A program made the translations under genes and the position numbers. This document shows, piece after piece, positions 25,404 through 35,310 of a stretch of DNA of 64,000 bases. This stretch comes from Bacillota bacterium (lineage in GTDB: Bacteria > Bacillota > Clostridia > Acetivibrionales > DSM-1351), in the NCBI GenBank assembly GCA_023415305.1, contig JAEZKZ010000062.1:1-64000 (forward strand), read 5' to 3'. The notes beneath the pieces are model-generated. The model was not told the origin of the DNA. It saw nothing but the letters and a program-made list of their open reading frames with translations, and did not search any database. Within the stretch, counting starts at the first letter, position 1. Each line of letters begins with the position of its first letter.

Positions 25404-26819
25404 TTATTCCAGAGTAAATGATGCCAGATGTGCACTTCCACTACCTGTAAAAGTAAAATACAAAGCCTGTATTCCATCAGGAATGGCTATATCGGCAGAA
25501 TATTCCTTCCATACATTGGTGAAACCCACCGATATCTTTCCCAAGGCAGGACCATCCCAGCTGGTTTTCACTTCAAAGTCACCTTGGCTGTATCCGCGAA
25601 CCTTGATTTTTACCTTTGTAATGCCCTTGCAGTCAAAGTATTTAAAGCCGGCTGTGGCTGAAGCTTTCATATTGGCAATATATCCGGTCTCTTCGTCCCC
25701 GTCTCTTCCGTCCTGTGTTATCTTTGGAAACTGATTATTCATCCAGGAGGCTGTCCAATCGGTATACAAAGACTCTTCGGAACAGAACAGGTTGCAGGCC
25801 AAGTAGGCAGGATATTCTCCACGTCCTTTCAGAGGTCCGCCGTTGCATCCACAGGAGGTCATTTCCACCTGAGGAATGGTACCATCCTCTAAAAACTTAA
25901 TCTCCTCGATGCAGCCCTGTCTGCTGAAATTTGTTCCATTGGTGTGCCTGTGATAGAAAATGTACCATTTATCTTTAATTTCAACTATGCTGCCATGGTT
26001 GTTTGCACCGTAGAACATTGGCTTTTCGGCAGGCTTGTAAGTATCAATATGAAGATCGCTGTTGCTCACAATTACTCCCTTGTACTCAAAACCCTTTGTA
26101 GGATGCTTGCTTGTAGCATAACAAAGCTCATGAAATACCACTGAGGAATAAATAAAGTAGTAGGTATCTCCCCTCTTTCTGATGGAAGGAGCTTCAAAAA
26201 ACTCATGTCCTTCATATCCACTGCCCTTGCTGTAAGGCTCACTTTGGGCTATGAATACCGGTTCCTCAACAATTGTCAGCATATCAGGCCCCAATACAGT
26301 TGCCATGGGTCCCTTTCTTGATTTGTCGCCTACAGGACAAAATCCAGTATAGAGGTAAGTTCTATCCCCCTCAGTAAGTACTCCTGGGTCAAACTGAGGC
26401 TGATCATCAGCTCTTTCACCCAGACGTGTCCCATCTGAATAATGTACATAGCCATAAAATTCATATTTGCCTGCAGGGGTATCGCATACGGCAACAGACA
26501 CGATTGAAACCTTGTCCAGCACATAGTATAAATAATACCTTCCGTCGGGGCCTACAGTGACATCAGGCGCATAAAGGCACATACTGCCGTCAGGATTGAG
26601 GGGATCATCGGTCTTTTTGTAGATTACCCCTTCATAGGTCCAGTTACCGAGATCATCAACCGGTGCCGACCAGCAGACATAATCATTCATACAATATACA
26701 TATCCGTTAAAGCGATCATGTGATCCATAAACATAAACCCTGTTGTTAAAAACATAGGGTTCAGCATCCGGGATATATTCCCATGATGGAAGATATGGAT
26801 TAAAACCTTGTTTTTTCAT
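25404..26819 (-). CDS. GH43 glycosidase with C-terminal CBM6-like domain
   Basis: Five-bladed propeller glycosidase of family 43, 471 residues, no signal peptide. Catalytic residues are expected in YIPDAEPYVF (base Asp), YAPDVTVGPDG (middle Asp) and HEFFEAPSIRKR (acid Glu). The C-terminal 130 residues resemble a CBM6 beta-sandwich (TGYIANMKASATAGFKYFD, KIKVRGYSQGDFEVKTS). Known activities include beta-xylosidase, alpha-L-arabinofuranosidase and exo-galactanase-like enzymes. With a GH2 beta-galactosidase divergently placed beyond an AraC gene, arabinoxylan or arabinogalactan oligosaccharides are likely substrates. The ribosome-binding site AAGGAG lies 11 bases before the ATG. Confidence 0.88.
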   Translation of the reverse strand: MKKQGFNPYLPSWEYIPDAEPYVFNNRVYVYGSHDRFNGYVYCMNDYVCWSAPVDDLGNWTYEGVIYKKTDDPLNPDGSMCLYAPDVTVGPDGRYYLYYVLDKVSIVSVAVCDTPAGKYEFYGYVHYSDGTRLGERADDQPQFDPGVLTEGDRTYLYTGFCPVGDKSRKGPMATVLGPDMLTIVEEPVFIAQSEPYSKGSGYEGHEFFEAPSIRKRGDTYYFIYSSVVFHELCYATSKHPTKGFEYKGVIVSNSDLHIDTYKPAEKPMFYGANNHGSIVEIKDKWYIFYHRHTNGTNFSRQGCIEEIKFLEDGTIPQVEMTSCGCNGGPLKGRGEYPAYLACNLFCSEESLYTDWTASWMNNQFPKITQDGRDGDEETGYIANMKASATAGFKYFDCKGITKVKIKVRGYSQGDFEVKTSWDGPALGKISVGFTNVWKEYSADIAIPDGIQALYFTFTGSGSAHLASFTLE

Positions 26820-27004
26820 AAGCTACTTCACTCCTTGTCCTTAGACTCTGCTTATAAGAGTACATATTTGATGGTAGGATAACACTGAAAACTTAACTAG
26901 TCAATTGCACTAAAGAATTGTTTATGAAAATTTTTTATGAAAACTAAAATAGAATATCAAATATTAAATAAGTGGGGTTTATTAACGGCAAATAAGTGTT
27001 TCAG

Positions 27005-27835
27005 TTAAATTTGAGGCATTTTCTTAAAGCGGCCCGGAGAGATGCCCACGCAGCGGGTAAACTGTTTTGTAAAGGAATAGGCGTCACTATAGCCGGTAAG
27101 CTGAGCTGTTTCCTTAATAGAAACACCTGATAATAGCATAAGCTTGGCGTGTTTCATTTTCTGTTCGATTCTATATTGTAAAGGTGAGACTCCAACATAC
27201 CTGCGAAACTGCTTGCGGAAGCTCTCATAGCTCATATGCAGGGCAGCAGCCACCCCTTCAAGGGGAACCTCTCTGTCAATGTCACCTGAGAGCAGGCGAC
27301 AGGCTTGCTCAATTACCTCCCTTGCTGAACCGGCAGTGGAGGTTACCGAAGGACGGCTGACAATGGACAGCACTATTTCCTGAGCTTTAAGAGCTATAAA
27401 AGGAAGCTCGCTATCTTCTGCCGTCTTAAGTCTGTGTAAAAACAGGGAGAATTGCTGCAGCCTACTATCATCATAGTAGGACTGAATCACGGGAGTATCT
27501 GACGGCAGCAGGTTCAGACTGCATAAGTAATTGTAGGTGGAACGGCCGAAGCTGATAAAAAATTCAACCCAGCTGCCGTCGGGAGTTATCTCTGTGGAGT
27601 GGCAGACTCCTGGTATACGCTGTACAAAATCTCCCGCCCGGATAGGTATTGTTTTCATGTCAGGGGTATAATAGCGGCCACTCCCGGATAGTAACAGAAA
27701 CCCGCTGTAATAATCGATCGTAAAATTGTACTGGGATTGTTCGGCTGTTGTTTTTGGCATAAAGCCGCAGGCCAGAATACCGTTGGTGGGGTCTGCTCCT
27801 ATACAACGATAAACAACATCTTTTTGTGTTTCCAT
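27005..27835 (-). CDS. AraC-family regulator
   Basis: Regulator of 276 residues with an N-terminal AraC-binding domain (YSGFLLLSGSGRYYTPD, then GDFVQRIPGVCHSTEI) and a C-terminal HTH pair (PLEGVAAALHMSYESFRKQF and SIKETAQLTGYSDAYSFTKQ). AAAGGA precedes the ATG. It lies between the GH43 gene (same strand, 185 bp downstream) and the divergent GH2 gene, so it likely controls one or both. The gap to GH43 (26820-27004) holds no gene or clear terminator. Confidence 0.88.
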   Translation of the reverse strand: METQKDVVYRCIGADPTNGILACGFMPKTTAEQSQYNFTIDYYSGFLLLSGSGRYYTPDMKTIPIRAGDFVQRIPGVCHSTEITPDGSWVEFFISFGRSTYNYLCSLNLLPSDTPVIQSYYDDSRLQQFSLFLHRLKTAEDSELPFIALKAQEIVLSIVSRPSVTSTAGSAREVIEQACRLLSGDIDREVPLEGVAAALHMSYESFRKQFRRYVGVSPLQYRIEQKMKHAKLMLLSGVSIKETAQLTGYSDAYSFTKQFTRCVGISPGRFKKMPQI

Positions 27836-27932
27836 AACTCAATCCTTTCCGAGAGGCAAACTTCTGCCTGAGTTATACCAAAACGGATAAAATAATGACC
27901 ATTAGAAATATTTCATCTGAATATAAAGTATC

Positions 27933-27959
27933 ATATAATATACCCATATACAATTGTAT
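27933..27959 (+). promoter_or_regulatory. Putative GH2 promoter elements and palindrome
   Basis: A consensus -10 TATAAT (27934-27939) lies in the divergent AraC/GH2 gap; the -35 17 bp upstream (TTTCAT) is poor, as expected for an activator-dependent promoter. The 12-bp perfect palindrome ATACAATTGTAT follows near 27948-27959. Confidence 0.4.
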
Positions 27960-28016
27960 TTTAAGAATGGCGAATGAATTACTTATACATACCAAATAAG
28001 ATAAAAGGAGTAGATT

Positions 28017-31000
28017 ATGAACAGAGAATGGGAAAATCAGTATATCACTCAAATAAACAGGTATCCGATGCATTCTCCCTACGGTGCTTATGAATCTGCT
28101 GAACAGGCCATGAGCTGTGATCGCCGGGCTTCAAAATATGTAAAAAGTCTGAGCGGGAAATGGAAATTCAAGCTTGCTGAAAATCCTCAGCTGGCGCCGA
28201 AAGGTTTCTACCAGTTAAATTATGATACTTCCGGCTGGGAGGATATACCTGTGCCATCAAACTGGGAGCTGCATGGATACGGCAAGCCGGTTTATACCAA
28301 TATCAAGTATCCCTTTAAGAGGGAGGGAGTCGGGTCATATTATGAGATAGAGATAGCCGAGGGGCAGATGGAGCTAAACGCACCCTTGGTGCCGGAAAAA
28401 AATATGACAGGCTGCTATCGGACGATTTTTGAAGTACCTGACTATTTCGATGGTAAAGATGTATTTATTGAATTCGGAGGGGTAGAGTCCTGCTTTTATC
28501 TCTGGGTTAATGGAATAGAAGTTGGCTTTTCAAAGGACAGTAAGCTGGATGCATCCTTTGATATTACAGATACCGTTCAACCGGGGAAAAATGAGCTGGC
28601 GGTAAAGGTGCTTCAATATTGTGACGGTTCGTACCTAGAGGATCAGGATTATTGGCACTTGTCAGGTATCTACCGGGATGTAAGAATTTATGCAAAGTCC
28701 AAACAACGGCTCCTTGACTATAAGGTTGAAACCCTGTTTAAGGACAATAACTTTCAAGAAGCCGAACTGCGAGTAATTCTTCAACCAAACAACAGGGTCA
28801 GGGGTTATGGAGAATGCCGAGTGAGGGTGAGTCTATATAACGCTGAACAGGAAATGGTCACTGCTTTTCAAAGTCAGCCCTATGCCAAATGCGGCGTCTA
28901 TCTTGAGCCTAAATTTACCGCCTTTTCATCTGTAATAGTGGAAAGCCCTCACTTATGGTCTGCAGAGGAACCCTATTTATATACTTTAGTTTTGGAAACC
29001 ATGGACAAAAACGGATGTGTTACAGATATTGAAAGTACCAAAGTAGGCTTCAGAAAAGTGGAAATAGGCAGGGACGGCATACTCTACCTGAACGGCAGCA
29101 GACTGCTGGTTCGGGGTGTAAACCTGCACGAATTCTGTCCCGAAACAGGCAGGTATGTTTCTGAGGAATACATGAGACAGCAGCTTTTAACCATGAAACA
29201 GCTTAATTTCAATGCAGTTCGTACAAGCCACTATCCACATGAAAGTAAATGGTATGAACTCTGTGATGAACTAGGATTATACGTTGTGGATGAAGCCAAT
29301 CTTGAAACCCACGAGTTTGGCGGGCAGTTAAGTTCCTCGGCGGAATGGACTGCCGCATATATGGAACGTGCTACCCGGATGGTACTCAGGGATAAAAATC
29401 ATCCTTCAGTTATTACCTGGTCTCTGGGAAATGAATCGGGGGCTGGGGCAAATCAGGCAGCGATGTATGGCTGGATAAAAGAATATGACAAGACCAGGTA
29501 TGTTCAGTATGAATCCTGCAACCCGGAAAGCAATATTACCGATATAATCTGCGCAATGTATCCGCCCAGAGACTGGGTAGAACAAAAGATGGCGGAGCAT
29601 GAGGACCTGAGACCCTTTATAATGTGTGAGTATGCATATGCAAAAAGCAACAGCAACGGAAACTTTAAAATGTATTGGGATCTGGTGGAAAAGTATCCGC
29701 GCTTCCAGGGCGGGTTCATATGGGATTTCCAGGATAAGGCCCTGGTACAGCAGGAAAATGGGGTCTCAAGATATGTATATGGAGGGGCTTTTAATGAAGA
29801 GGTGGTTGATCCCATAGAGGACATGTGTCTGAATGGAGTGGTTCTGCCTGATCTGAGCTGGAAGCCTGCTGCATTTGAAATAAAGAATTGTCAGGCTCCG
29901 GTGACTATTTTTCATGATGGAAGCCCATACCCTCAAGCCGGTGCCTATAAAATAAAGAATAACTATATGTTCAAGGACCTGAGTCATTTGTGCCTTGGCT
30001 GGGAACTGCAGTGCGACGGGAAAATTGTGGATAGAGGAGTTATGAAGCAATATTTTACAGCTCCCGGACAGTCGGATTTTCTGGAATATGACTTGAAACC
30101 GGAGAATATTTCCGGTGAGGCTTTTCTGAATATCAAAGTTTCCTTAAATGAGGATGTGCCCTATGCAAAAAAGGGACATGTTATTTATGCTTATCAGATT
30201 CCCCTGCAGGAGTCGGTGATTAGAAGGCAGGAGGTTTGTATCAGCCATAAGAAACTGACAATGAGTGAAACTCCCCGGGAAATTTTAATACAGGGTGAAG
30301 ACACAGAAGTATGTTTTGACAAGGAGAACTGTATATTTACAAAGGCGGTTTTTAACCGCAATGAGAGTTTTTGGGGCTGCGGGGATAATTTTTACCGGGC
30401 TGCCACAGGTATTGACGAAGGCTGCAGGAATTCCGGAGGCAATTATGCAACCGATTGGAGGGCCTGGGGGCTAAATGATCTGAAAATAAATTCCATAAAA
30501 ATAGATACTGCTGTTTCTGACTCGCAAATATTTATTTTTGCAAATGTGGCATACAATGATGATAAATTGCTTGTTTCGTCACAGTACAGGATTGGCAGCA
30601 GAGGTATGGAGGTTGATAAAACCGTTATTAATAATTGTCCCGGTGAAACACTTCCAAGAATCGGATTCACATTAATGCTTCCTGAGGATAAAAAACAAAT
30701 AACCTGGTATGGAAGAGGGCCCTGGGAGAATTACGCCGACAGAAAGGACGCAGCCCATATAGGCTGTTACAGCAGTACCGTCCCTGAACAGTATACACCC
30801 TATGTGAAGCCTGTGGAGTGCGGCGGAAAAGAAGATGTGAGATACGTCCTTGTACAGGACCAAGAAGGTTGCGGCCTACGTATCTCAGGAGCTGTACCAT
30901 TCCATTTTGATATTCATGATTACTCTGTGGAGGTCTGCGATAAAGCCATGTATGAGCAGGAGTTGATAAAGGGTAAATATGTTTATCTCAATATTGACCA

Positions 31001-31109
31001 TTTGCATGCCGGTCTGGGAGGAGACAACGGCTGGTCTAAAAATATTCATCCTGAGTATCGCATTGGAAAAGGTTGCTACCACTATAAATTTATAATAGAA
31101 GTGGTTTGA
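28017..31109 (+). CDS. lacZ: GH2 beta-galactosidase, LacZ-type
   Basis: Cytoplasmic retaining beta-galactosidase of 1030 residues, the usual LacZ length. Domains in order: jelly-roll sugar-binding domain (about 40-215), two immunoglobulin-like domains flanking the TIM barrel (about 335-625), and a C-terminal Bgal_small_N domain (about 750-1028). Acid/base Glu473 lies in WSLGNESGAG and nucleophile Glu538 in MCEYAYAKSNS. The latter replaces the usual CEYAHAMGNS with YAK, so the sugar-binding pocket near the nucleophile may differ from lactose-specific enzymes. AAAAGGAG precedes the ATG. The gene appears monocistronic, ending in a long hairpin terminator. It likely removes beta-galactosyl residues from xyloglucan, galactan or arabinogalactan fragments. 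Confidence 0.93.
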   Translation: MNREWENQYITQINRYPMHSPYGAYESAEQAMSCDRRASKYVKSLSGKWKFKLAENPQLAPKGFYQLNYDTSGWEDIPVPSNWELHGYGKPVYTNIKYPFKREGVGSYYEIEIAEGQMELNAPLVPEKNMTGCYRTIFEVPDYFDGKDVFIEFGGVESCFYLWVNGIEVGFSKDSKLDASFDITDTVQPGKNELAVKVLQYCDGSYLEDQDYWHLSGIYRDVRIYAKSKQRLLDYKVETLFKDNNFQEAELRVILQPNNRVRGYGECRVRVSLYNAEQEMVTAFQSQPYAKCGVYLEPKFTAFSSVIVESPHLWSAEEPYLYTLVLETMDKNGCVTDIESTKVGFRKVEIGRDGILYLNGSRLLVRGVNLHEFCPETGRYVSEEYMRQQLLTMKQLNFNAVRTSHYPHESKWYELCDELGLYVVDEANLETHEFGGQLSSSAEWTAAYMERATRMVLRDKNHPSVITWSLGNESGAGANQAAMYGWIKEYDKTRYVQYESCNPESNITDIICAMYPPRDWVEQKMAEHEDLRPFIMCEYAYAKSNSNGNFKMYWDLVEKYPRFQGGFIWDFQDKALVQQENGVSRYVYGGAFNEEVVDPIEDMCLNGVVLPDLSWKPAAFEIKNCQAPVTIFHDGSPYPQAGAYKIKNNYMFKDLSHLCLGWELQCDGKIVDRGVMKQYFTAPGQSDFLEYDLKPENISGEAFLNIKVSLNEDVPYAKKGHVIYAYQIPLQESVIRRQEVCISHKKLTMSETPREILIQGEDTEVCFDKENCIFTKAVFNRNESFWGCGDNFYRAATGIDEGCRNSGGNYATDWRAWGLNDLKINSIKIDTAVSDSQIFIFANVAYNDDKLLVSSQYRIGSRGMEVDKTVINNCPGETLPRIGFTLMLPEDKKQITWYGRGPWENYADRKDAAHIGCYSSTVPEQYTPYVKPVECGGKEDVRYVLVQDQEGCGLRISGAVPFHFDIHDYSVEVCDKAMYEQELIKGKYVYLNIDHLHAGLGGDNGWSKNIHPEYRIGKGCYHYKFIIEVV

Positions 31110-31164
31110 AATTATTACTGAGACAGGTATAAGAGCCTTGTGAGAAGGCGTTGGTCAACCGTAT

Positions 31165-31212
31165 AAGCAGGCACCTAAAAAAATGCATTTGCATTTTTTT
31201 AGGTGCCTGCTT
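31165..31212 (+). terminator. Long perfect terminator hairpin after lacZ
   Basis: A 23-bp complementary stem (31165-31187 with 31190-31212) surrounds TGCATTTGCA at its centre. The A7/T7 stretch inside the stem and TTTGTGTTTT after it allow termination on either strand. Confidence 0.85.
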
Positions 31213-31404
31213 TGTGTTTTAGTCAACATTTTAAAGTATTATACAGCTGCCTGAGGCTGTAAAAATATTTGCACAAGGTATAAAGTTTTGAATATTTACA
31301 TTACCGATGTTTGATGCTTAAATTAGGCTCAGATAGTCCATGAACATTTTCACTTTACAATTCATTAATAGCAGATTTTTACTGCTGGAATAGGAGCTAG
31401 TTTG

Positions 31405-32376
31405 ATGCAAACAACGAGAGACGTGGATGCACCTGGAATTAAAAAGGTAAATATCAGGAAAAGCAACAGTTTATTAAAACATTTTAAAGGGACCTGGCAG
31501 TTATATGCTTTATTACTGCTACCAATAATTTTTTTAGTCATATTTAATTATTATCCCATGTACGGGGCTATAATAGCTTTTAAAAATTATAATATTCGAG
31601 CCGGAATATTAGGAAGTCCCTGGGCAGATAATTTCGGGCTGGCAAATTTTATAAGATTTTTCGGAAACTATAATTTTATTGAATGCCTGCGGAATACCAT
31701 ATGGATTTCTGTATATTCAATACTGGTAAGCTTTCCATGTGCAATAATTTTGGCCATAAGCCTTAATTATGTTCTGAATGTTAAATATAGAAAAGCAGTA
31801 CAGCTCATATCATATTTTCCTTACTTCATATCAACAATAGTACTTGTCGGTATGGTAAATATACTCTTTAATATAAAGACTGGTGCCCTTGGCAGCTTAA
31901 TTTACAGTATTACAGGAATGAATGTTCTGGCCAGTGCCTCGGCTTTTCCATCACTGTATGTATGGTCAGGAATATGGCAGACAGTGGGCTTTAACGCAAT
32001 TATTTATATGGCGGCTTTGTCAGGTGTAGATATGCAGCTCCATGAAGCCGCAACAGTCGACGGAGCAACTATTATGCAGAGAATAAGACATATTGATCTG
32101 CCTGCAATAATTCCTACAGCCGTAATATTACTTATTCTAAATGTTGGAGGAATTCTGAACGTTGGCTATGAAAAGGTACTTGCAATGCAGAACCCAAATA
32201 ACCTTAGTGCGTCTGAGATAATATCGACCTATGCCTATAAAATTGCACTGGTGTCATCAATACCGGACTTTGCTTATTCAACGGCAATAGGCTTGTTCCA
32301 ATCCGGAGTAGGCCTTGTATTATTGCTGGTGGTAAATAAAATAAGCAAAAGGCTTACCACTGAGAGCTTATGGTAA
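31405..32376 (+). CDS. ABC sugar permease, LplB-type
   Basis: Membrane subunit of a CUT1 importer for complex oligosaccharides, 323 residues, with six predicted membrane segments and the EAA loop LHEAATVDGATIMQRIRHIDLP. An N-terminal cytoplasmic tail of about 35 residues precedes TM1 (YALLLLPIIFLVIFNYYPMY). AGGAG lies eight bases before ATG 31405; an adjacent TTG (31402) is also possible. It begins an operon with the next permease and the binding protein at 33402. The upstream 190-bp gap must hold the promoter; no regulator gene is adjacent. Confidence 0.91.
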   Translation: MQTTRDVDAPGIKKVNIRKSNSLLKHFKGTWQLYALLLLPIIFLVIFNYYPMYGAIIAFKNYNIRAGILGSPWADNFGLANFIRFFGNYNFIECLRNTIWISVYSILVSFPCAIILAISLNYVLNVKYRKAVQLISYFPYFISTIVLVGMVNILFNIKTGALGSLIYSITGMNVLASASAFPSLYVWSGIWQTVGFNAIIYMAALSGVDMQLHEAATVDGATIMQRIRHIDLPAIIPTAVILLILNVGGILNVGYEKVLAMQNPNNLSASEIISTYAYKIALVSSIPDFAYSTAIGLFQSGVGLVLLLVVNKISKRLTTESLW

Positions 32377-32430
32377 CAACTGCAGGTTGATTGGATTAAG
32401 ACAAATTTATTTATAAAAGGTGGATTTGGA

Positions 32431-33321
32431 ATGAAAACCAAATATTGTATGCAAGATAGAATATTTAATATAGTAAATCATGCTCTTCTGGCTATATTTT
32501 TGCTGGCTGTGATGTACCCGTTTATTTATCTGATAAGTTGCTCATTTAGCTCGGGAGACGCATTGATGACGGGGAAAGTTAAATTATTACCGGTTGAGCC
32601 AACATTACTGGGGTATAAAACGGTATTTGCCTATGGTCCCATATGGTCCGGATATGTGAACTCTCTTATTTACATGGTAACAGGAACCATAGTCAGCGTA
32701 GTGTTAACTATTATGGCATCCTACCCACTTTCAAGGGATGATTTAAAGGGAAAGAAATTTTTCATGGGAATTTTCTTATTCACAATGATGTTTAACGGCG
32801 GACTGGTACCGACATATTTGCTGGTCAAACAATTACATATGATTGACACCATTTGGGCTATTATTTTGCCCTCAGCCTTGAGCGCATATAATGTCATCGT
32901 TGCGAGAACTTATTACAGACAAAATATACCTTCAGAGTTACTGGAGGCTTCCAGATTGGATGGCTGTGATGATTTCAAGTTCCTACTTAAAATAGTAATT
33001 CCACTTTCAAAGCCCATAATAGCTGTAATCAGTCTTTGGGTGGCAGTAGCTTTGTGGAATTCATATTTCTCAGCATTAATATATTTGCGCTCGGAAGACA
33101 AATATCCGTTACAGCTTGTATTAAGAGGAATTCTTCTTATGGGAAGTACAGATTTGTCGCAATCTGGTGTTGATCCTGAAGTAAGGCTCAGGAATCAGTA
33201 TCTTGGCGAAATGTTGAAATACGGTACTATAGTAGTTAGCAGCCTTCCATTAATGATACTCTATCCTTTCGTTCAGAAGCATTTTGTAAAAGGCGTTATG
33301 ATAGGATCAGTAAAAGGGTAA
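32431..33321 (+). CDS. ABC sugar permease, YtcP-type
   Basis: Second membrane subunit of this importer, 296 residues, six membrane segments, with the EAA loop LLEASRLDGCDDFKFLLKIVIPLSKP. It ends with the typical HFVKGVMIGSVKG tail of YtcP-like permeases. AAAGGTGG precedes the ATG. It lies 54 bp after the first permease and 80 bp before the binding-protein gene. No ATPase gene is present, as in the other two importers of this window. Confidence 0.91.
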   Translation: MKTKYCMQDRIFNIVNHALLAIFLLAVMYPFIYLISCSFSSGDALMTGKVKLLPVEPTLLGYKTVFAYGPIWSGYVNSLIYMVTGTIVSVVLTIMASYPLSRDDLKGKKFFMGIFLFTMMFNGGLVPTYLLVKQLHMIDTIWAIILPSALSAYNVIVARTYYRQNIPSELLEASRLDGCDDFKFLLKIVIPLSKPIIAVISLWVAVALWNSYFSALIYLRSEDKYPLQLVLRGILLMGSTDLSQSGVDPEVRLRNQYLGEMLKYGTIVVSSLPLMILYPFVQKHFVKGVMIGSVKG

Positions 33322-33401
33322 AAAATAAATAATTAAAATATTTTCTTATGAGCTCAAAGAGAATGTTTTATTATTATAAAAACAATTTAGGAGGAAAAGT
33401 C

Positions 33402-35159
33402 ATGAAGAAGTTTGTATCAAAAGCTGTTATTTGTGCCTCGACCATAGCTTTGTTATTGACAGGCTGTGGATCAGGAACCAATACTGAAAGCACTGCAAGT
33501 TCAACTGCTGTTAATTCAAGTGTTGAGGCTCAAAAGTCCGACATTACATTTCCATTAAAGGAGAAAGCCACTTTAACTGCATTCGTAATGACTCCTTATT
33601 CTGGTGAGAACGGTGATTACAAAAACAATTATGTTACAGATTATCTAGAGAAAGAACAAAACATAAAAATTGATTTTCAACATGTTGTTACTGGAGATGA
33701 CGGAAAAACCAAGCTGAACCTACTTATGGCCAGCGGAGAAACATTACCGGACATATTCCTATCAACAAAATGGTCTAAAGCCGAAACTATGCTGTATGGA
33801 AAGCAGGGCCTGATTATTCCGTTGAATGATTACTTAAAAGATGCACCTAACTGGAATGAATTAAACAAGGTTAGTCCGTTAAGATTGGGAGATATAACAA
33901 TGCCTGACGGAAATATCTATTGCTATGGAGACGATAATGAATGCTTCCATTGTATGTATCAGGCGAGAATGTGGATTTACAAGCCATGGGTAGACAAACT
34001 GGTGGGCGGAAAAATACCAACTACCACTGATGAACTGTATACCTTCCTGAAGGCTGTTAAAGAGAAAGATCCAAACGGCAACGGAAAGGCTGATGAGATT
34101 CCATTTACCGGCAATATTGCTGCGGGAGGTTGGGCAACTGATCCGACAACATTTATAACAAATGCATTTATTCAGAATAACAATATATTGTCAAATACAA
34201 ACCCTGTTGTAGGTGCAGGCTTTGTTGTAAATAATGGTAAGGTTGAATTCCAATTCACAAAAGACGAGTACAAGGATGCATTAGTATACTTAAACAAGCT
34301 TTATAAAGAAGGTTTACTGGATTCACAGGCCTTTACCCAGAATGCAGACCAGCAGAAGGCTACTGTACAGGGTACTCCTCAATTGGCTGCCATGGCGCCG
34401 GGCGGTTGGTGGCCATGTAATACCGATGAACTTATAAAAGAGCAGCCAGGTTCATATCAAGACTGGGTTGTTTTAGAGCCTTTAAAAGGACCAAATGGAG
34501 TACAACTGGCTCCTTACTATCCAACAAATTATTTCCAGAGCAACTATGGTTTAGTATCTGCTGACTGTAAAAATCCTGAATTAGCTGTTAAATTCTTTGA
34601 TCTCCTTGCATCAGAAGAAATGACTCTGATTACACAGAATGGACCTAAGGGTATAGCATGGGATTATGTAACAGAGGGAACTTCAATTGCAAGTGGACAG
34701 GCAAAATGGAAGAAGATACCTGCTAAAAAATTGAGAAGCAGTTCAATGCCTGACTATAGTGATGAAGGCTTGAATTTTGTTAAATATGTATGGGATCCAG
34801 ATGCAGTTATGACCCACAATACTAATGACTTCAGACTTAGCCAGTACTGTGAAAATCCTGAGACCAGCGTTGAAGCATTACTTTATCAATGTGGTAAAGC
34901 ATATTCAAAATACAAACCTGACGACAGCACAATGCTTCCAAATCTTGCTTACTCAGAAGAAGATGCTAAAAAAATTGCTGATTACACAGTATCAATAGGT
35001 AAATTTGTAAATCAGGCTACTGTTCAGTTTATTACAGGTGATCTTGATCTCAATACCTGGCAGACTTATGTAGACAAGATTAACAGCATGGATTTAGCTG
35101 GATATCTTGCTATTCAGCAGAATGCATATGATCTATATGCGAAAAGCTTAAATAAATAG
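33402..35159 (+). CDS. ABC oligosaccharide-binding lipoprotein, LplA-like
   Basis: Extracellular binding protein of 585 residues from ATG 33402, which has AGGAGG at ideal spacing; the frame also opens 54 bases earlier, but that adds residues before an obvious signal peptide. Lipobox LLTGC gives a lipid-anchored Cys. A Ser/Thr-rich linker leads to a large two-lobe binding domain, longer than MalE and typical of LplA-like proteins for long or branched oligosaccharides. It is the last gene of its operon, the reverse order to the other two importers, and ends in a clear terminator. Confidence 0.9.
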   Translation: MKKFVSKAVICASTIALLLTGCGSGTNTESTASSTAVNSSVEAQKSDITFPLKEKATLTAFVMTPYSGENGDYKNNYVTDYLEKEQNIKIDFQHVVTGDDGKTKLNLLMASGETLPDIFLSTKWSKAETMLYGKQGLIIPLNDYLKDAPNWNELNKVSPLRLGDITMPDGNIYCYGDDNECFHCMYQARMWIYKPWVDKLVGGKIPTTTDELYTFLKAVKEKDPNGNGKADEIPFTGNIAAGGWATDPTTFITNAFIQNNNILSNTNPVVGAGFVVNNGKVEFQFTKDEYKDALVYLNKLYKEGLLDSQAFTQNADQQKATVQGTPQLAAMAPGGWWPCNTDELIKEQPGSYQDWVVLEPLKGPNGVQLAPYYPTNYFQSNYGLVSADCKNPELAVKFFDLLASEEMTLITQNGPKGIAWDYVTEGTSIASGQAKWKKIPAKKLRSSSMPDYSDEGLNFVKYVWDPDAVMTHNTNDFRLSQYCENPETSVEALLYQCGKAYSKYKPDDSTMLPNLAYSEEDAKKIADYTVSIGKFVNQATVQFITGDLDLNTWQTYVDKINSMDLAGYLAIQQNAYDLYAKSLNK

Positions 35160-35177
35160 TAACAATAAGTAGTTCCG

Positions 35178-35210
35178 ATAAAGCCCTTACGGATTTTGTA
35201 AGGGCTTTAT
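35178..35210 (+). terminator. Terminator after the third importer operon
   Basis: ATAAAGCCCTTAC (35178-35190) pairs with GTAAGGGCTTTAT (35198-35210) around a 7-nt loop, with T-rich sequence after the stem. Confidence 0.9.
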
Positions 35211-35310
35211 TTAAATAATATCAAACGTATTTCAAATTTAGTATAAGTATGATTAAATATAGATACATATAACAATCCAAGACAAATACAATAAATCAGG
35301 CAGGTAGCCG

